Source: Welwitschia mirabilis (taxonomy: Eukaryota > Gnetophyta > Gnetopsida > Welwitschiales). From it: DNA of 33,058 nt. Position numbers and translations under genes: made by a program. Of this stretch, positions 1-11,033 are shown one piece after another. The number at the start of each line of letters is the position of its first letter. Within the stretch, counting starts at the first letter, position 1. The notes under the pieces are model-generated. The model saw only the letters and a program-made list of their open reading frames with translations, ran no database searches and was not told where the DNA came from. The stretch lies in the NCBI GenBank assembly GCA_051453625.1, contig JBOZIK010000001.1:118054341-118087398 (forward strand). Direction: 5' to 3'.

Positions 1-1005
1 ACTTCTACTACTGCTACAAGAAGTAGATGTCACCTCCAATGCAAAATCAGTAAGAGCTTTTTTTATCTTAGATAACTAAGGTAAGATTTATTTGATCCAC
101 TTGTTACTTGAGGAGGTACCTCTTAAGGACTCACCATATTACATGCACTTGAATCACCTAGAAGGAGAAGAATCCAGGGCTACAGAAGTTGTGCCTTCCA
201 TAATTCTCATCTAGATAAGAGAGGACTCATCAAATGGCTTTGGCAATTTTAAAATTTCATCTTTGATCTTTAATAGAGCTGTTTGCTCATGATACATCTT
301 AATGATAAGGCCTCCATATGGAAGTGCTGCTGAGCCCATAAATGTATAGGAAGTCATGTTTTGTAGAATCACTTACAATAAGTTAAGTTATATTCTTTGA
401 TCATAGTAATACATAACATAAGCACATAGAGAAGACACTTCATCCATGTGGTCAAGCTTGAAAATTAGGTTACTAGAGATAATGCAAAATAATACCTTGA
501 ATATTGTCTTTAAGAACTGAGTGGGAATTGTAGTTCATTGTTCCTCTTATCTTTTACACAATACTTCATTTAGCTTATTTCTAACGTCTAAACTATCTAA
601 AATTAAAACTAAAGAGATATGCACATAGTCTACACAGTCTAATGGAAAACTAGTAGCATCAAAAATTATTTCAAGACTAATCTTAATTTCAATACCATAT
701 AGATTTAAAATAAACTAAATTTCCTCATGCTGAAAGAAACCATAATAGTAAAACATACAAATCAAATTGACCAAAGCATGCATATGAAGGTTTAGAATAT
801 AAGTGTAACCTAGCTTTTCCAACCTAGGCAGGATATTGAAATAATGTTTAAAAGTATCCTGTAAAATAACCCTTTCTAGAGAAAGAGGCTTCTTATTGAA
901 GCTTTGAGTCCACATTGCCTTTGCCCTAGAATTTACAAAAATAGGCTTTGCTTCCTTTTCTTTACCTTTGTTTTTTTTTCAAACAGGGATCTTATTTTTT
1001 AGCAT
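1..1005 (-). pseudogene. ORF3 of copia element A (putative plant transposon protein-like), cut by window edge
   Basis: Reading on the minus strand from an ATG at 1005, a Lys-rich N-terminus is followed by a KKPLSLER stretch, an LG-Y-x-LNL segment and an 'ICMFYYYGFF' segment near 715-790. This order matches the plant domain family usually labelled 'putative plant transposon protein', whose hallmark is an (R/K)xFYANL-like motif after a short leucine-rich stretch. Further on, toward position 1, I see pieces such as DVRNKLNEVLCKR and LPYGGLIIKMYHEQ, with stops between them. It lies downstream of the element's RNase H remnant on the same strand, the same relative place as ORF3 in elements B and C. 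The C-terminus lies outside the window. Function is unknown; the gene is broken by stops at least at 716-718 and in the first codons. Confidence 0.6.
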
Positions 1006-1494
1006 AATGGAAACAAAGAAGAAGAAGGAAAGAAATAAGCTACTAAGAAAGGAAAAAAACAAGAAACAAAGAAACACTTATTTCTAAGGACTAGACCATT
1101 GGAAGCTGACAGGATAAGACAAAAGAAAGGGTGGATGACCAAATTTATAGAGGCAGATAAATAAGGACGATTTTAGTAGAATAAAATATAAATTCATGTC
1201 TACCAGGTTCATGGACATTCAGCCTTTTAAGGGGAGGATGTTTGACCTCCACTTGGCCTAAGATCTAATCTTAGATGGGTGGACATCTAAATCCTAAGGG
1301 GATAAATGTCCAGACCCCTAGAGTGACAGGGAGGTTTAATGACAAGGAGAAAAATGACAGATTTAACTAGAAATGAAAATGAAACCAAAAATAAATCTAG
1401 AAATGGAAAAATGATGCTTTTAATATAATAAAAAAATTGATAAAAAGTACAAATTTTAGTATTAAATTTAGCCTAAAAATCATACCTTGGTTGG
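1006..1494 (-). other. pol-ORF3 spacer of element A with GACGTC-like motifs
   Basis: There is no coding frame here. Between about 1205 and 1320 there are four decayed GACGTC-like motifs (GGACATTC, GGATGTTT, GGACATCT, AAATGTCC) embedded in short G- and C-rich patches unlike the AT-rich surroundings. The same motif crowds the LTR-like sequence at 5530-6012. An A-rich and purine-rich stretch lies at 1000-1110 and 1340-1440. Confidence 0.5.
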
Positions 1495-1925
1495 ACATGT
1501 TCCTATGTGCAACTTAATCCTTGAAAGATTAAATCTCGCTTCTAAAATTTGCTTGGTAAATATCTCTTTAAGTTATCTATCTATCGATACATGATCAAGA
1601 TGAATTATTATGGATGTGGACATGAAAGTGTAAATCTCTTTGGCTTGATTGAGTTTGTACATCTTTACATGCTCCTTAACACACTTAGATTGTTTAACAC
1701 CATTCCTAAGATANNNNNNNNNNNNNNNNNNNNNNNNNNNNNNNNNNNNNNNNNNNNNNNNNNNNNNNNNNNNNNNNNNNNNNNNNNNNNNNNNNNNNNN
1801 NNNNNNNNNNNNNTTGATTGAGTTTGTACATCTTTACATGCTCCTTAACATACTTAGATTGTTTAACACCATTCCTAAGATATAAGGATAGAAGGAAATT
1901 GATCTCTCTAAGCAAGGTTTTATGT
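1495..1925 (-). pseudogene. Copia element A: reverse transcriptase end fused to RNase H end
   Basis: On the minus strand, pieces at about 1925-1640 read INFLLSLYLRNGVKQSKYVKEH and then a YTFMSTSI segment. These match the part of copia reverse transcriptase after the active site (FFLGLQI..QSKY..., then TPMST). Immediately afterwards, at 1600-1495, comes an IFTKQILEARFNL segment, the usual last block of copia RNase H (ADIFTKPL...). The intervening RNase H core is missing, and so is the YVDD region upstream, so this is a deletion derivative. One TAA replaces a Gln codon in the last block. The 100-N gap at 1714-1813 falls inside, with 69 bases repeated on both sides. Confidence 0.7.
1714..1813. 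other. Assembly gap, 100 N, with repeated flanks
   Basis: Exactly 100 N. The 69 bases before it (1645-1713) recur after it (1814-1882) with one mismatch, as expected for two contig ends that overlap but were not merged. Confidence 0.95.
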
Positions 1926-2590
1926 ATAGCCTTTAACAAATCAAGTGTTAATTTATCATTAATAGCCCTAAAATTTTTATTACTAGACCTACATTTCTTA
2001 ATGGTAAGGCTCTTTCTATTTTAAATCTTTCAGAAAAATAACAAAGATTATTAAAAGCATTAGATTAAGAAAGTAAAGATTCAAACCATGTATAGTGAAT
2101 AAAGTTATCAATCATCACAAAATATCTTTCACTACTTANNNNNNNNNNNNNNNNNNNNNNNNNNNNNNNNNNNNNNNNNNNNNNNNNNNNNNNNNNNNNN
2201 NNNNNNNNNNNNNNNNNNNNNNNNNNNNNNNNNNNNNNNNNNNNNNNNNNNNNNNNNNNNNNNNNNNNNNNNNNNNNNNNNNNNNNNNNNNNNNNNNNNN
2301 NNNNNNNNNNNNNNNNNNNNNNNNNNNNNNNNNTTTATCATTAATAGCCCTAAATTTTTTTATTACTAGACCTACATTTCTTAATGGTAAGGCTCTTTCT
2401 ATTCTAAATCTTTCAGAAAAATAACAAAGATTATTAAAAGCATTAGATTAAGAAAGTAAATATTCAAACCATGTATAGTGAATAAAGTTATCAATCATCA
2501 CAAAATATCTTTCACTACTTAGATTTTAACTTTTCTAGGTCTTATTGAATCTAAGTGTAATAATCCTAGAGGACCTTATGACGATATCTC
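1926..2590 (-). pseudogene. Copia element A: integrase core fragment
   Basis: Minus-strand translation gives a LHLDSIRPRKVK block near 2560 (integrase 'LHxDLxGP'), then a MIDNFIHYTWF block (the 'VDDxSRxTW' region) and an ERALTIKK block leading to the expected second catalytic Asp. Frames shift several times and stops are frequent. The catalytic C-terminal Glu region (TPQQNGxxER) is not found: after about 1930 the sequence continues as the end of reverse transcriptase, so a deletion joins the two. A 195-N gap (2139-2333) with about 187 repeated flanking bases makes part of this block appear twice. Confidence 0.7.
2139..2333. other. Assembly gap, 195 N, with repeated flanks
   Basis: The about 187 bases before it (1952-2138) recur after it (2334-2521) with a few differences, mainly in an A/T homopolymer run. 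The second copy is probably the other end of an unmerged overlap and not a real duplication. Confidence 0.9.
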
Positions 2591-2639
2591 ATACTTGAAC
2601 TTAATAGAAACCTTCATGAGTTTGTCTATTTGATATTGT

Positions 2640-3165
2640 TCACATAAGATAGAATTTAAAAAGCTTAGTTTGGATGAATCTCTAATCACTCCTTAATGAG
2701 AGATGGTCTTCAAGTTTAAAATAATTATACGAATCATTATTTTATGTTCAAGATGTTCTTGACTTATTTGAGTAAACCCATACTACTCTTTAGCATTAGA
2801 CTCACCTCCTATACAATACAAGTTTCCTATACAATGGGTAGTCAAAAGCTTCTTATTGCTAGATACATTCTTTACCACACATTTATTTTTATAAAAGATG
2901 ACTACATTCCCTTTATCATACATTTGAGCAATACTCAACAGATTATGATTTAGGCCCTCTATATATAAAACATCATTAATTTTTAGAAGCTCATATTCAT
3001 AAACAATACCTTTTCTCTTGATGGCTGCTTTTCAATTGTCCCCAAAAGAAACCTCTCCTCCATCATAGTTGACAAATGTGTGAAATCATCTTTTGTTACC
3101 TATTATATGTCTTAGACATCCACTATTGAAGAATCATCTAGGATGTTCCCTTGCTTTAAGAGAAG
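2640..3165 (-). pseudogene. Copia element A: protease and pre-integrase region
   Basis: On the minus strand near 3130-2900 the order is FFNSGCLRHIIGNK, then FGDN, then LLKINDVLYIEGLNHNLLSI. This is the copia protease signature (normally WxxDSGxSxHMTG, then VxFGDN, then LxxVLYVxxLxxNLLSI). The aspartic protease cleaves Gag-Pol during particle maturation. Two damaging changes are visible at the active site: the preceding Trp codon is TGA and the catalytic Asp is Asn (AAT). Toward 2640 the pre-integrase part follows, with disrupted frames. Confidence 0.8.
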
Positions 3166-3169
3166 TCTA

Positions 3170-4745
3170 AAAAAGTATTCCTTTAACAAATTCCTTTTTA
3201 ACCCATCTTTTCTTGATGGTAGGTTGATTGTTTGTTGCTTTTGATTTCTACAAAAAAGCCTGTCACTTTTATAATGGAAAAAATTTCCATTTCTGATGGG
3301 ACAAGAAAATCTAACATGCCCAAGGTCTCCACAATAGAAACATTAAGTATGGAAATAATATAAATTATTTAACTTCAAAGCATACCTCTTATGATCATAT
3401 TAACATTCTTAAACTAATATGAGGTAGCAGCATTGCATTTCATTTCATCCTTTAACTCCCTTGATAAAGGATAAGAAATTTTATTTACACCTGCAAGACT
3501 TTCAGAGTCCTTATCCAACTCTTTATTGGCCAAGTTGAGTTTAATTTTTACAGAAAATAATACTTATTTTTATAAGCTAAATATTCACAAAGAAAATACA
3601 ATTGTTCATAAGCTTCTTCAATAGTTTTAGGATTTTTAAATATTACCTCTTTCTTATTGGATTTTGCATGTTCATCCTTGATAGTTGATATGAATGCATA
3701 CTCATTAGTGATAACTAACAATCCACACTTCTCTTCATCATCTTAATATGTCTCTAAATCAAGTTCTTCCTCATCATTCCAAGTGACTTTAAGGGCTTTA
3801 TTCCCTTTGATTTTGGCCTTTTATGTGTTATCACATTCCGTTGCTATGTGTCCAAAGCCCTTGTATTCAAAGCATTACAAAGGTTTCTTATTCTTTAAAA
3901 GTTCTTAAAATACTTCTCCTTCTTAAACTAATCCTCATTGGCATCAAATATTATTCTACAAAATATTTATGTTTTCTTAGAAATCTTCTAAAATTTCTAG
4001 CCAAAAGGACTATATCCTCATCATATTCTTCATTGTTGGAACCTTCATAGCATTGACTTGAACATTTCAAGGCAATATTATTTGTCTTAGGTTCCTCATC
4101 ATCCATAATGGTAGCTTCATATGCAATCAATGACTCCTTAAGCTCTTCTAACCTCATGGTATCTAGATTTTTGCTCTCTTCTATAATAGTAATCTTAGAT
4201 TTGAAAGACCTAGACAAGATTCTTAAGGTTTTTTCATAATTCTTTATTTTAGAATCTTTTCTCTAAGATCTCACATTGTATTTACAATGTTTATTACCTT
4301 GATCATGTATTCAAAGATAGATTCTTGTTCTTCCATTCTAATATTTTTAAATTAAGTTGTTAAAAATTATAACTTGAAATTTTGCACAATACTCCTACCT
4401 TATTAAGTAATCTCAAGAGTATTCTAGATTTCCTTTAGAGAGTACCACTGAACTACTTGACTATACTCCTCTAGAATTAGGGCATAAATAAGTGCATTCA
4501 TTACTTTTATGTTGAGATTGCTTTCTCCTTCTATTTATCAGACTAACCTGCCAATGGAAGAGTGGGTTTGAAGTAAATGCACATAATACTATCCCAAATA
4601 TTTAATTCAAGAGATTTTAAAAATATTATTATTTTAGTTTTCTAAAAAAACTAGTTTAACCCATTGAAATAAGATGATCTTAAGACTAAATGGCCTTCAT
4701 TGACAATAGGTCTTATTAGATCACTCAAAGTGGTAAAGCTCTATC
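3170..4745 (-). pseudogene. Copia element A: gag polyprotein (nucleocapsid)
   Basis: Minus-strand pieces in order: a 'FFWKTKIIIFLKSLEL' segment near 4650 (the usual 'FWKxRMxxFL' start of plant copia gag), a NALIYALILEEY segment near 4500, an 'I*NTLEIT' block where Trp has become TAG, and a RSFKSKITIIEESKNLDTMRLEEL block at 4217-4140, typical of the UBN2-type gag domain. A nucleocapsid zinc knuckle follows at 3833-3874: CFEYKGFGHIATEC, with the C-x2-C-x4-H-x4-C spacing but Tyr in place of the second Cys. Gag coats the element RNA in virus-like particles. Stops and frame changes are numerous. The longest open piece is 3951-4217. No initiating ATG is clear; similarity ends near 4745. Confidence 0.8.
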
Positions 4746-5000
4746 AAGAGTAATTTTACTTTGATATTAACTAAAATTTCTAGAGGGGGAGATAGAAATA
4801 ATGATTACTTTTAAATTCAAAACCAAATTATAAAATAAAATCAATCATCTTTTGGAAGAAAAAACTAAATCTAAGAAAAATCATAAAATAAAAACATAAT
4901 CAGCCCATAATATTTATAGTGGTTCAACAATGTGCCTCCTTCACTCTTCAAATAAAGACAAGATGTCCTCTTCCTTGGTTCTCTTATCACTCTTAAACTG

Positions 5001-5115
5001 ATGATTTTCTATCTGATCATCAACCTTTCTTATAATAGTTATGATTTTCAGGTTTATCATCAACCTCACACATAGTAGGGATGATTTTCTAGGCTTATCA
5101 TCAACCTCTCACACT
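5001..5115 (+). repeat. Three-copy 40-bp tandem repeat
   Basis: ATGATTTTC starts at 5001, 5041 and 5081, each followed by a TTATCATCAACCTC-like segment. The copies are imperfect. Related but more degenerate units are visible at about 11550-11740. Confidence 0.85.
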
Positions 5116-5529
5116 TGAATTCTTTTAACAGATTAGACTTAACCACAAGAAAAATAGAAGAATAATGATATGTGCCTCAAGCATAGATGAAATAGTGTAG
5201 GATCTACTTTGAATGAATATGAAAGAGAGGATTACAAAACACTAATAGATCACCCAAGATTAGATTCGAGTTCTCTTCATAGAATTATATATGCCAAATA
5301 TTTTAGTCCATAAAGATTGGTTAACCCTAATAAAATATATTTTATCACTTTTATAGAAAAAATAAAAATAGTTAATAAAGAGAAACTCTAAATTATGATT
5401 TTAATGCATGTCAATCCCATATTCCAATCAAATTCATATTTTCAATATCATTAAAAGACACACCAGAAGTGAATAGCCATTGAAAATCACTGCGCTATCA
5501 CCTAAAGAGAGTTGCTTTTCCAATGGTTT

Positions 5530-6012
5530 GAAGGAGGGATGTCCGTCTTAAGAAATGGGGACATCCTTGCTACTAGTGAGATGGATATCCACCCTTAAGT
5601 AGTGTAGATGTTCATATTACTGGGAGAATGAGGATGTCTTCCCTCAAAGGGAATGAATATATGCACCTGCCACAGGTGCATACTAGGAAAAATTTGAATG
5701 AAAGAGGGACATCTAACTTATTTGGAGTAGGAACGTCCACATCTAAGACCTATCAATCATGTTTCCTACAAGAAATGGGATGTATACTCTATTTGAGTTG
5801 GTGCATCTGGGCTTGATATCTATCATAGATATAATTTACCTACAATAGAGGGCACATCCNNNNNNNNNNNNNNNNNNNNNNNNNNNNNNNNNNNNNNNNN
5901 NNNNNNNNNNNNNNNNNNNNNNNNNNNNNNNNNNNNNNNNNNNNNNNNNNNNNNNNNNNTTACCTACAATAGAGGGGACATCCGCACTATTTTGAGTGGG
6001 GACATCTACATG
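5530..6012 (+). promoter_or_regulatory. Cluster of decayed GACGTC-like palindromes
   Basis: GGATGTCC (5537), GGGACATCC (5558), GGATATCC (5583), GGATGTCT (5632), GGGACATCT (5706), GAACGTCC (about 5731), GCACATCC (5852), GGGACATCC (5975) and GGGACATCT (about 5999) recur every 20-120 bases. ACGTCC still survives once. The pattern suggests an array of GGGACGTCC-type sites. Array function is inferred; such GACGTC palindromes resemble bZIP-type binding cores, but no binding can be shown here. Confidence 0.55.
5860..5959. other. Assembly gap, 100 N, with repeated flanks
   Basis: Exactly 100 N. The 24 bases ending at 5859 recur at 5960-5983 with one mismatch. Confidence 0.95.
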
Positions 6013-6070
6013 CAAAGGTTGGCTTCTTAACTAGACTATGATAAATAATTAGCATCTTTTTATTTGATTC

Positions 6071-8110
6071 TCATGCTTGTTGGCATCATTAAAATCATAT
6101 ACTTCAAGATGCTTCACTTCCAAAACATCAAATGAATTATGGTCTAGTAAGAAAACCCTAGTAAGTTATTTTTATGTATTTGGTTTCAAATGTTTCATCT
6201 CAAATGAAAAATATAAGCTTAGAAAATTTGATTCCAAAGTTGATAATGGTATATTTTTGAATTATTCTATGATTAGTAAAGCCTACCAAGTATTTAACAG
6301 TAGAACACATGTGTAAGATAAAACTATAAGTCTCAAAATAGATGATACTAATCCAACTTCTATTTTTATGCAATATGACTATGTAGTAGTCCTCCAACAT
6401 AATTAGATAGTATTAAGGAGAAGGAAAAAAAATTTAAAAAAACATCATTAAATATGATTAGACTAAAAAAGATCCACTCTAATAGCAACATCATTAGTAG
6501 TCCTTAGAACAATATTTAAACTCGAAGATATACTAAGAAGTTTTATGAATTTGTAGCTTATATTTCATAAGTAGAACCCTAGAATTCCAATAAAATAGAA
6601 ATTGATGATCATTAGATGCTAGTAAAACAAGAAGAATTAAACTAATTTGAGAGATGTAAAGTTTAAGAACTTACTCCAAGGCCATATAATAGACTAATAA
6701 TTGGTACAAAATGGGTTCTTCGAAATAAAATAGAAGAAAATAATAATATGATTAGAAACAAAGCAAGGCTACTAGTGAAAGGTTACAATCAGAAAAAAGG
6801 CATTAGACTTTGAACAAACTTTCTTACTTATGTATGTATGAAATTTATTAGAATGATTTTAGCCTTTATATGTCTCAAAGGATTCAAAATTTATCAAATG
6901 AATGTTAGAAGTTCCTTTTTAAACAGAGTTCTTTAAGAGGAGGTATACATTGAGTAACCTAAAGTTTTTACTAATTCTCATAAGTTAGATTATGTTTACA
7001 AGTTGAAAAAAGCTGTTTATGCTATTAAGTAAGTATGTATAGCTTAGTATGAAAGACTCTTAAGATATTTAATAAAAATGAATTCAAAAGATCTACATAT
7101 GAAATTACTTTATTTATTAAAATAGATAGTAATTATTTTACTATGGTACAAATATATGTATATGATATCATCTTTGATGGTATTAGTGAATCATTATGCA
7201 AGAAGTTTGCAAAGATTACATGAGATGAATTGAGATAAACCTCATGAGAGAAATAAGCAAATTTTGAGGTCTTAAAATTATGAAACATAAATAAGATACA
7301 TTTATCTCATAATATAGATACATTAAAAATCTACTATAAAAGTATGAATTATAGGATTACAAGGTGAAAGATGCTCTAATGAACCAAAGCATAAAACTAA
7401 ATAAGGATGAGCATTATAAGAAAGTTAAAAAAAAGATATGCAAAGATATGATTGATAGTTTATTATATCTTATAACTAATAGACTTGATATTATATTAAG
7501 TATAGGTATTTGTGCTTACTATTAGAGTGATCCTATAGAATCACATCTTACAGCTATTAAAAAAATGTTGTACTATTTAAATGATATTACTAATTATGGT
7601 CTTTAGTATTTAAAGAACTCTTTCCTTGATGTAATTATGTATTATGATATAGACTAGAAAGTTACAAGGATGACAAGAGAAGAACTAGTGGAAATTTCTT
7701 CTTGATAGGGCAATGCTTGGTGTTATAAAGTAGTGAAAAGAAAACTTCAACCACTCTTCTAACTATTGAAGAAGAATACATCACTGCTAAAGGTTGTTAT
7801 GATTAAATACTCTAGTTGAAGCAAACATTAAAGGACTTTGGACTTATAATTAAGAACATTCCCATTTATTAAGACAATAAGATGTCATCAACATCTCAAA
7901 GAATCTAATTTAATAGTTCATAATTAAACACATTAAGATCAAGCATCAAGCATTACTTTCTTATAGAACATGTATAAAATAAAGGCATCACCTTGGATTT
8001 TATTACAATGGATGACTAACTTATCAATGTATTTGCTAAATCATTAGGTACAGATAGATGTAATAAACTATGTTAGAACTTGAGGAGTATTCCTTACCCA
8101 ATTAGATAAT
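6071..8110 (+). pseudogene. Copia element B: integrase C-terminus, reverse transcriptase and RNase H
   Basis: The open piece at 6077-6316 reads SNELWSSKK, then SYFYVFGFKCFI and GIFLNYSMISKAYQVFN, the C-terminal part of copia integrase (YELW.GxKP..xYxxVFGxxC). Reverse transcriptase follows: GTKWVL and GYNQ-like blocks at 6700-6800, a KAVYAI-K block near 7000, and the active-site segment IYVYDIIF at 7152-7175, where YVDD has become YVYD (7155-7166). IDSLLYLITNRLDIILSI at about 7450 is the conserved block after the thumb, and KHIKIKH at about 7925 opens the RNase H tail, which ends near 8110. The enzyme pair would copy the RNA into DNA. Stops are frequent, many replacing Gln or Trp codons; gag, protease and the integrase core are absent upstream. 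Confidence 0.85.
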
Positions 8111-8909
8111 TAAATAAGAAATCTCTTCCAAATCTCAACTCAACATCTAAATTATAATACTTTGTGATTTAAAATATTAGCTAAGCCTTATATAAGTACA
8201 TCATCTAATTAGCATTAGTAGTTTTCTTTCATTAATGTCATTTTTCTAAAGTTATAATATCTAATATTAACATTAGTTGTAGAAGATATGAAAGTTTTCA
8301 TATTGAAGAAAACATATCTTTAAAGTTGTATATGTTTGGTATGAAGACATCTTTAAAGCTGTAGACATCTATGATGAAAATTCCTTTGAAGATATAGATG
8401 TTTATTAAGTAGATGTTTTATATTATGTAAATGTATTTAAAGGTTAGATGTCTATGTTTTATTTATTTTTGTTTTGAAAATAGACATCTTTATTTTTGTA
8501 GATGTATTTAACATGACTAGGTAACCATTAAATAACTTTATTAATAGATTTCTTTGAGGTATGTATATTTCCATGTTTGTCATTATAGACATCTTTCATA
8601 TGATATACATCTTTGATGTAATGCATCTAAAATTAAAAGTATGCTAAAAACTAGGGTTTCAAGCCTTTTTAAAGTAGGATGGGAGTTACTAACCCTTATT
8701 TATAGTCCTTTACTCAATAGATGTCCCCATAAGAGTGATCTAAAGTCTTTTTTTATAAAGACCTCTCATCATAAACATCTTTGGGTTCAAAGACATCTAT
8801 AAAGTAGGCAAATCAAGTGCCATTTTCGTGAAATATACTTATCATTTTGGTTATTTTAATTCTTTTTATCATAGATACATTTATTTCAATTACTTTCTCT
8901 CAAAAATTA
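8111..8909 (+). promoter_or_regulatory. pol-ORF3 spacer of element B, dense in GACGTC-like motifs
   Basis: No frame is found. Between about 8340 and 8800 at least ten AGACATCT or AGATGTCT/AGATGTTT motifs occur (for example 8345, 8363, 8397, 8411, 8443, 8482, 8588, 8698, 8790). They are the two deamination products expected from GACGTC. This is the same motif that marks the B-type LTR, and the cluster sits directly before ORF3. A regulatory role, such as a promoter for ORF3, is inference. Confidence 0.5.
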
Positions 8910-10600
8910 TGAGGTAAAGGCCCTCTAGTGCTTCAAAATAAGAGGAACATACTCATGAAGCACATATACCTTTTTATGAACTCTAGTTTTACTATTAATT
9001 AGTAGCAAAATAGTTTAAAACTTGGTCTAGGAACTCTATCATTGTATAAAGAACCCTTAGTTTTCAAAAACATTAGAAAAACTATTTAATTACATACTTC
9101 TATTATCTTGGTTAAGACATGATAGTTTAGTTAGAATAGAGCATTTTAGACCTAGTAGCCTATGTGTTCTATGCAAATATTTATTAGATAGATGATTTCA
9201 TTAGTACATTTCAAACATAAGTATAAAATATCTCTCTATTTTTCACTCTCAATTTTGTTAATTCTCTACTTAGCATTGATGATTTAGAGTTTTCATAGTT
9301 GTACATGCATTCTTTTAAGGACATCTTGACATATCAATTTGTCAAGTTTTCAAGATGTAGGTTAAGTACTATTATTTTTAGAAATGAAAAATGAGTTTCG
9401 ATGAGAATGTGGAATGAAAAGAAATGGTGTTTGATGCCTTAATTTTGAGCTTAATTTAATTTTATAATATTCTAGAACAACAAGGTAGCTATAGTTATTA
9501 TGATCCTATGTAGACATTTGTAGTTTGTTGCCTACTTATAAGGGTTAAAATTGATCTTAGTCTCATACTATACATGGATTTCATTCTCTTTCACAAGGAT
9601 CAAACCTTGGATTATCTTTATTTGATTATCCTCATTGTTAGAAATTATAGTATATTAATTTCATAGGTTAACCCTATTTAGCCCAAGAAGCTAATTTTAG
9701 AATTTAGAGCTTCAGTTTAGATAGGAGAAAGGAGAAGTATAAGACCTTTTAAGAAATAGTTTTAGAGATATCATTCTACAGCTACTCATAATTTCTCATT
9801 GGTTAAGAAGGGTGTCAAGAAAATTACAAAAATAGTAATAATACTTGTAGAAATTTATTAAACTTGAAGAAGTACTTATATGTAGCTAGTGAGGGAAAGG
9901 AATTCACATACATTTGGAAATCCATGAAGAGTCCCATGTGGTCTAATTCATAGGAGGAGTCTAAGATAGAGGAAATATCAAGGCTTTATATGACATGCTA
10001 TGACTTAGGTAGGATAAAATATTCAAATACTTTAGAGTCTACAAAGGAGGAGTTACACATTTAGGGGGAGCACTAGGCTCTAACACAGGTTCAAGGGAGT
10101 AGTAAATGAAGTTAAAGAATCCAAATGATAAGTCCTTTATCTTTTGCAAGTCTCACTACAAGATTCCTATTCACCATTCCACACATCCACCATTACCACC
10201 TTGCATACCTTTATCACCTTACGTGCCATTACCAACTCACCTTTCATCACCACCTCCACTACTCACACTTCTCATTCATACATTACCATTTAATATATCT
10301 TCACTCTCTACATTCGATTTTGTTAAGACCACCACCACTATTATTCTAGCATACCTCCACACTCTACATTTGATTTTTCTAAGACTACCATTACCCTCAA
10401 ATGTATACTTATATGAGGAGATAGACTTCTCATGTTTATTATGAAACATCATGGTGGTCATCATATAAATAACATACACCTTCACATACTTCATCTTCAT
10501 CTTACACCATTTAGACTTTCACTAAATATAGTGATGATAATAATAACAACTTTAGGGATGGTACTCGTTACACTAGCGATTTAGATCTTAGTGACTAGTC
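8910..10600 (+). pseudogene. ORF3 of copia element B (putative plant transposon protein-like)
   Basis: From an ATG at 8910 a single frame runs for about 420 bases with more than ten in-frame stops but no indel that I can see. It contains a FKTWSRNSIIV segment, a LDLVAYVFYANIY segment at about 9150-9190 (the diagnostic FYAN motif), and a NISLFFTLNFVNSLLSIDDLEF-like hydrophobic and acidic segment. A later part, roughly 10106-10440, is rich in Pro, His and Ser in one frame (HPPLPPCIPLSPYVPLPTHL), as expected for a low-complexity tail. A short acidic stretch ending at a TAG near 10600 may be the C-terminus. The middle (9350-10100) has many stops and weak similarity. It lies after pol on the same strand, like ORF3 of C. 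Function unknown. Confidence 0.5.
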
Positions 10601-11033
10601 CTTTTTATGCTATTTAAAAAATAGAAAAAGATGGTAACTCAGACTAGAAATCTTGTATGACTTTAGAGGATATGGACTCAAGATGGCTGATTGAAATTCT
10701 TATGAGTGATATAACAGTTAATGCTTACTTCTAAGTTTTGGCATACATGTTTTTTTCCTTATCAGTTTATAAATTCTTATTTTGCATTCAAGTATAGATT
10801 GATCTATAATTATTTGTCATGTCTTCAGTACTATAATATATTAGTACTAAATTTTGTTTACTATATTGAAATGAATGTCAATTGTGTTTTTCAATAGGAA
10901 TTACTTGTAATTTTTAAATGCCTCATGTAATACATTGTAATTCATTTTGGATGTGTAATAGCTCAAGTAAAATTAAACATAATAGTACTAATAAGATATG
11001 TCAAGTTTTGGATATCATCCAAAAGGAGGACAT
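10601..11033 (+). other. 3' non-coding region of element B with polypurine tract
   Basis: AT-rich and without a frame. It ends in AAAAGGAGGA (11021-11030), a polypurine tract that would prime plus-strand DNA synthesis, immediately before the LTR start TATTGGTAAAATCC (11034). The position and sequence are those expected of plant copia elements of the Maximus/SIRE type. Confidence 0.6.

Larger units (their letters stand above)
4750..6070 (+). repeat. Truncated LTR / leader of a B-type copia element
   Basis: There is no coding capacity. It opens with a CTAGAGGGGGAG patch and AT-rich sequence, then a GTGGTTCA segment, a three-copy 40-bp repeat, and a cluster of GACGTC-like motifs. The same succession of features, in the same orientation, occurs within the LTR downstream of element B (from about 11360). 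The first roughly 330 bases of that LTR appear to be missing here, so the left end near 4750 is a breakpoint next to the head-to-head gag of element A. On the right it runs directly into integrase coding sequence at about 6071, with no gag or protease between. Confidence 0.5.

Noticed and set aside
715-915. A stand-alone host gene
   Set aside because: It is the best preserved piece of ORF3-A, extends upstream to 1005 past one stop, and sits in the expected place of a copia element.
8340-8800. CRISPR-like spaced repeats
   Set aside because: The repeats are 6-8 bases with irregular spacing, in a plant retrotransposon; no array structure.
10106-10444. A separate 112-codon Pro/His-rich gene
   Set aside because: Low complexity, open in two overlapping frames because of CAC/ACC repeats. 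Better read as the tail region of ORF3-B.
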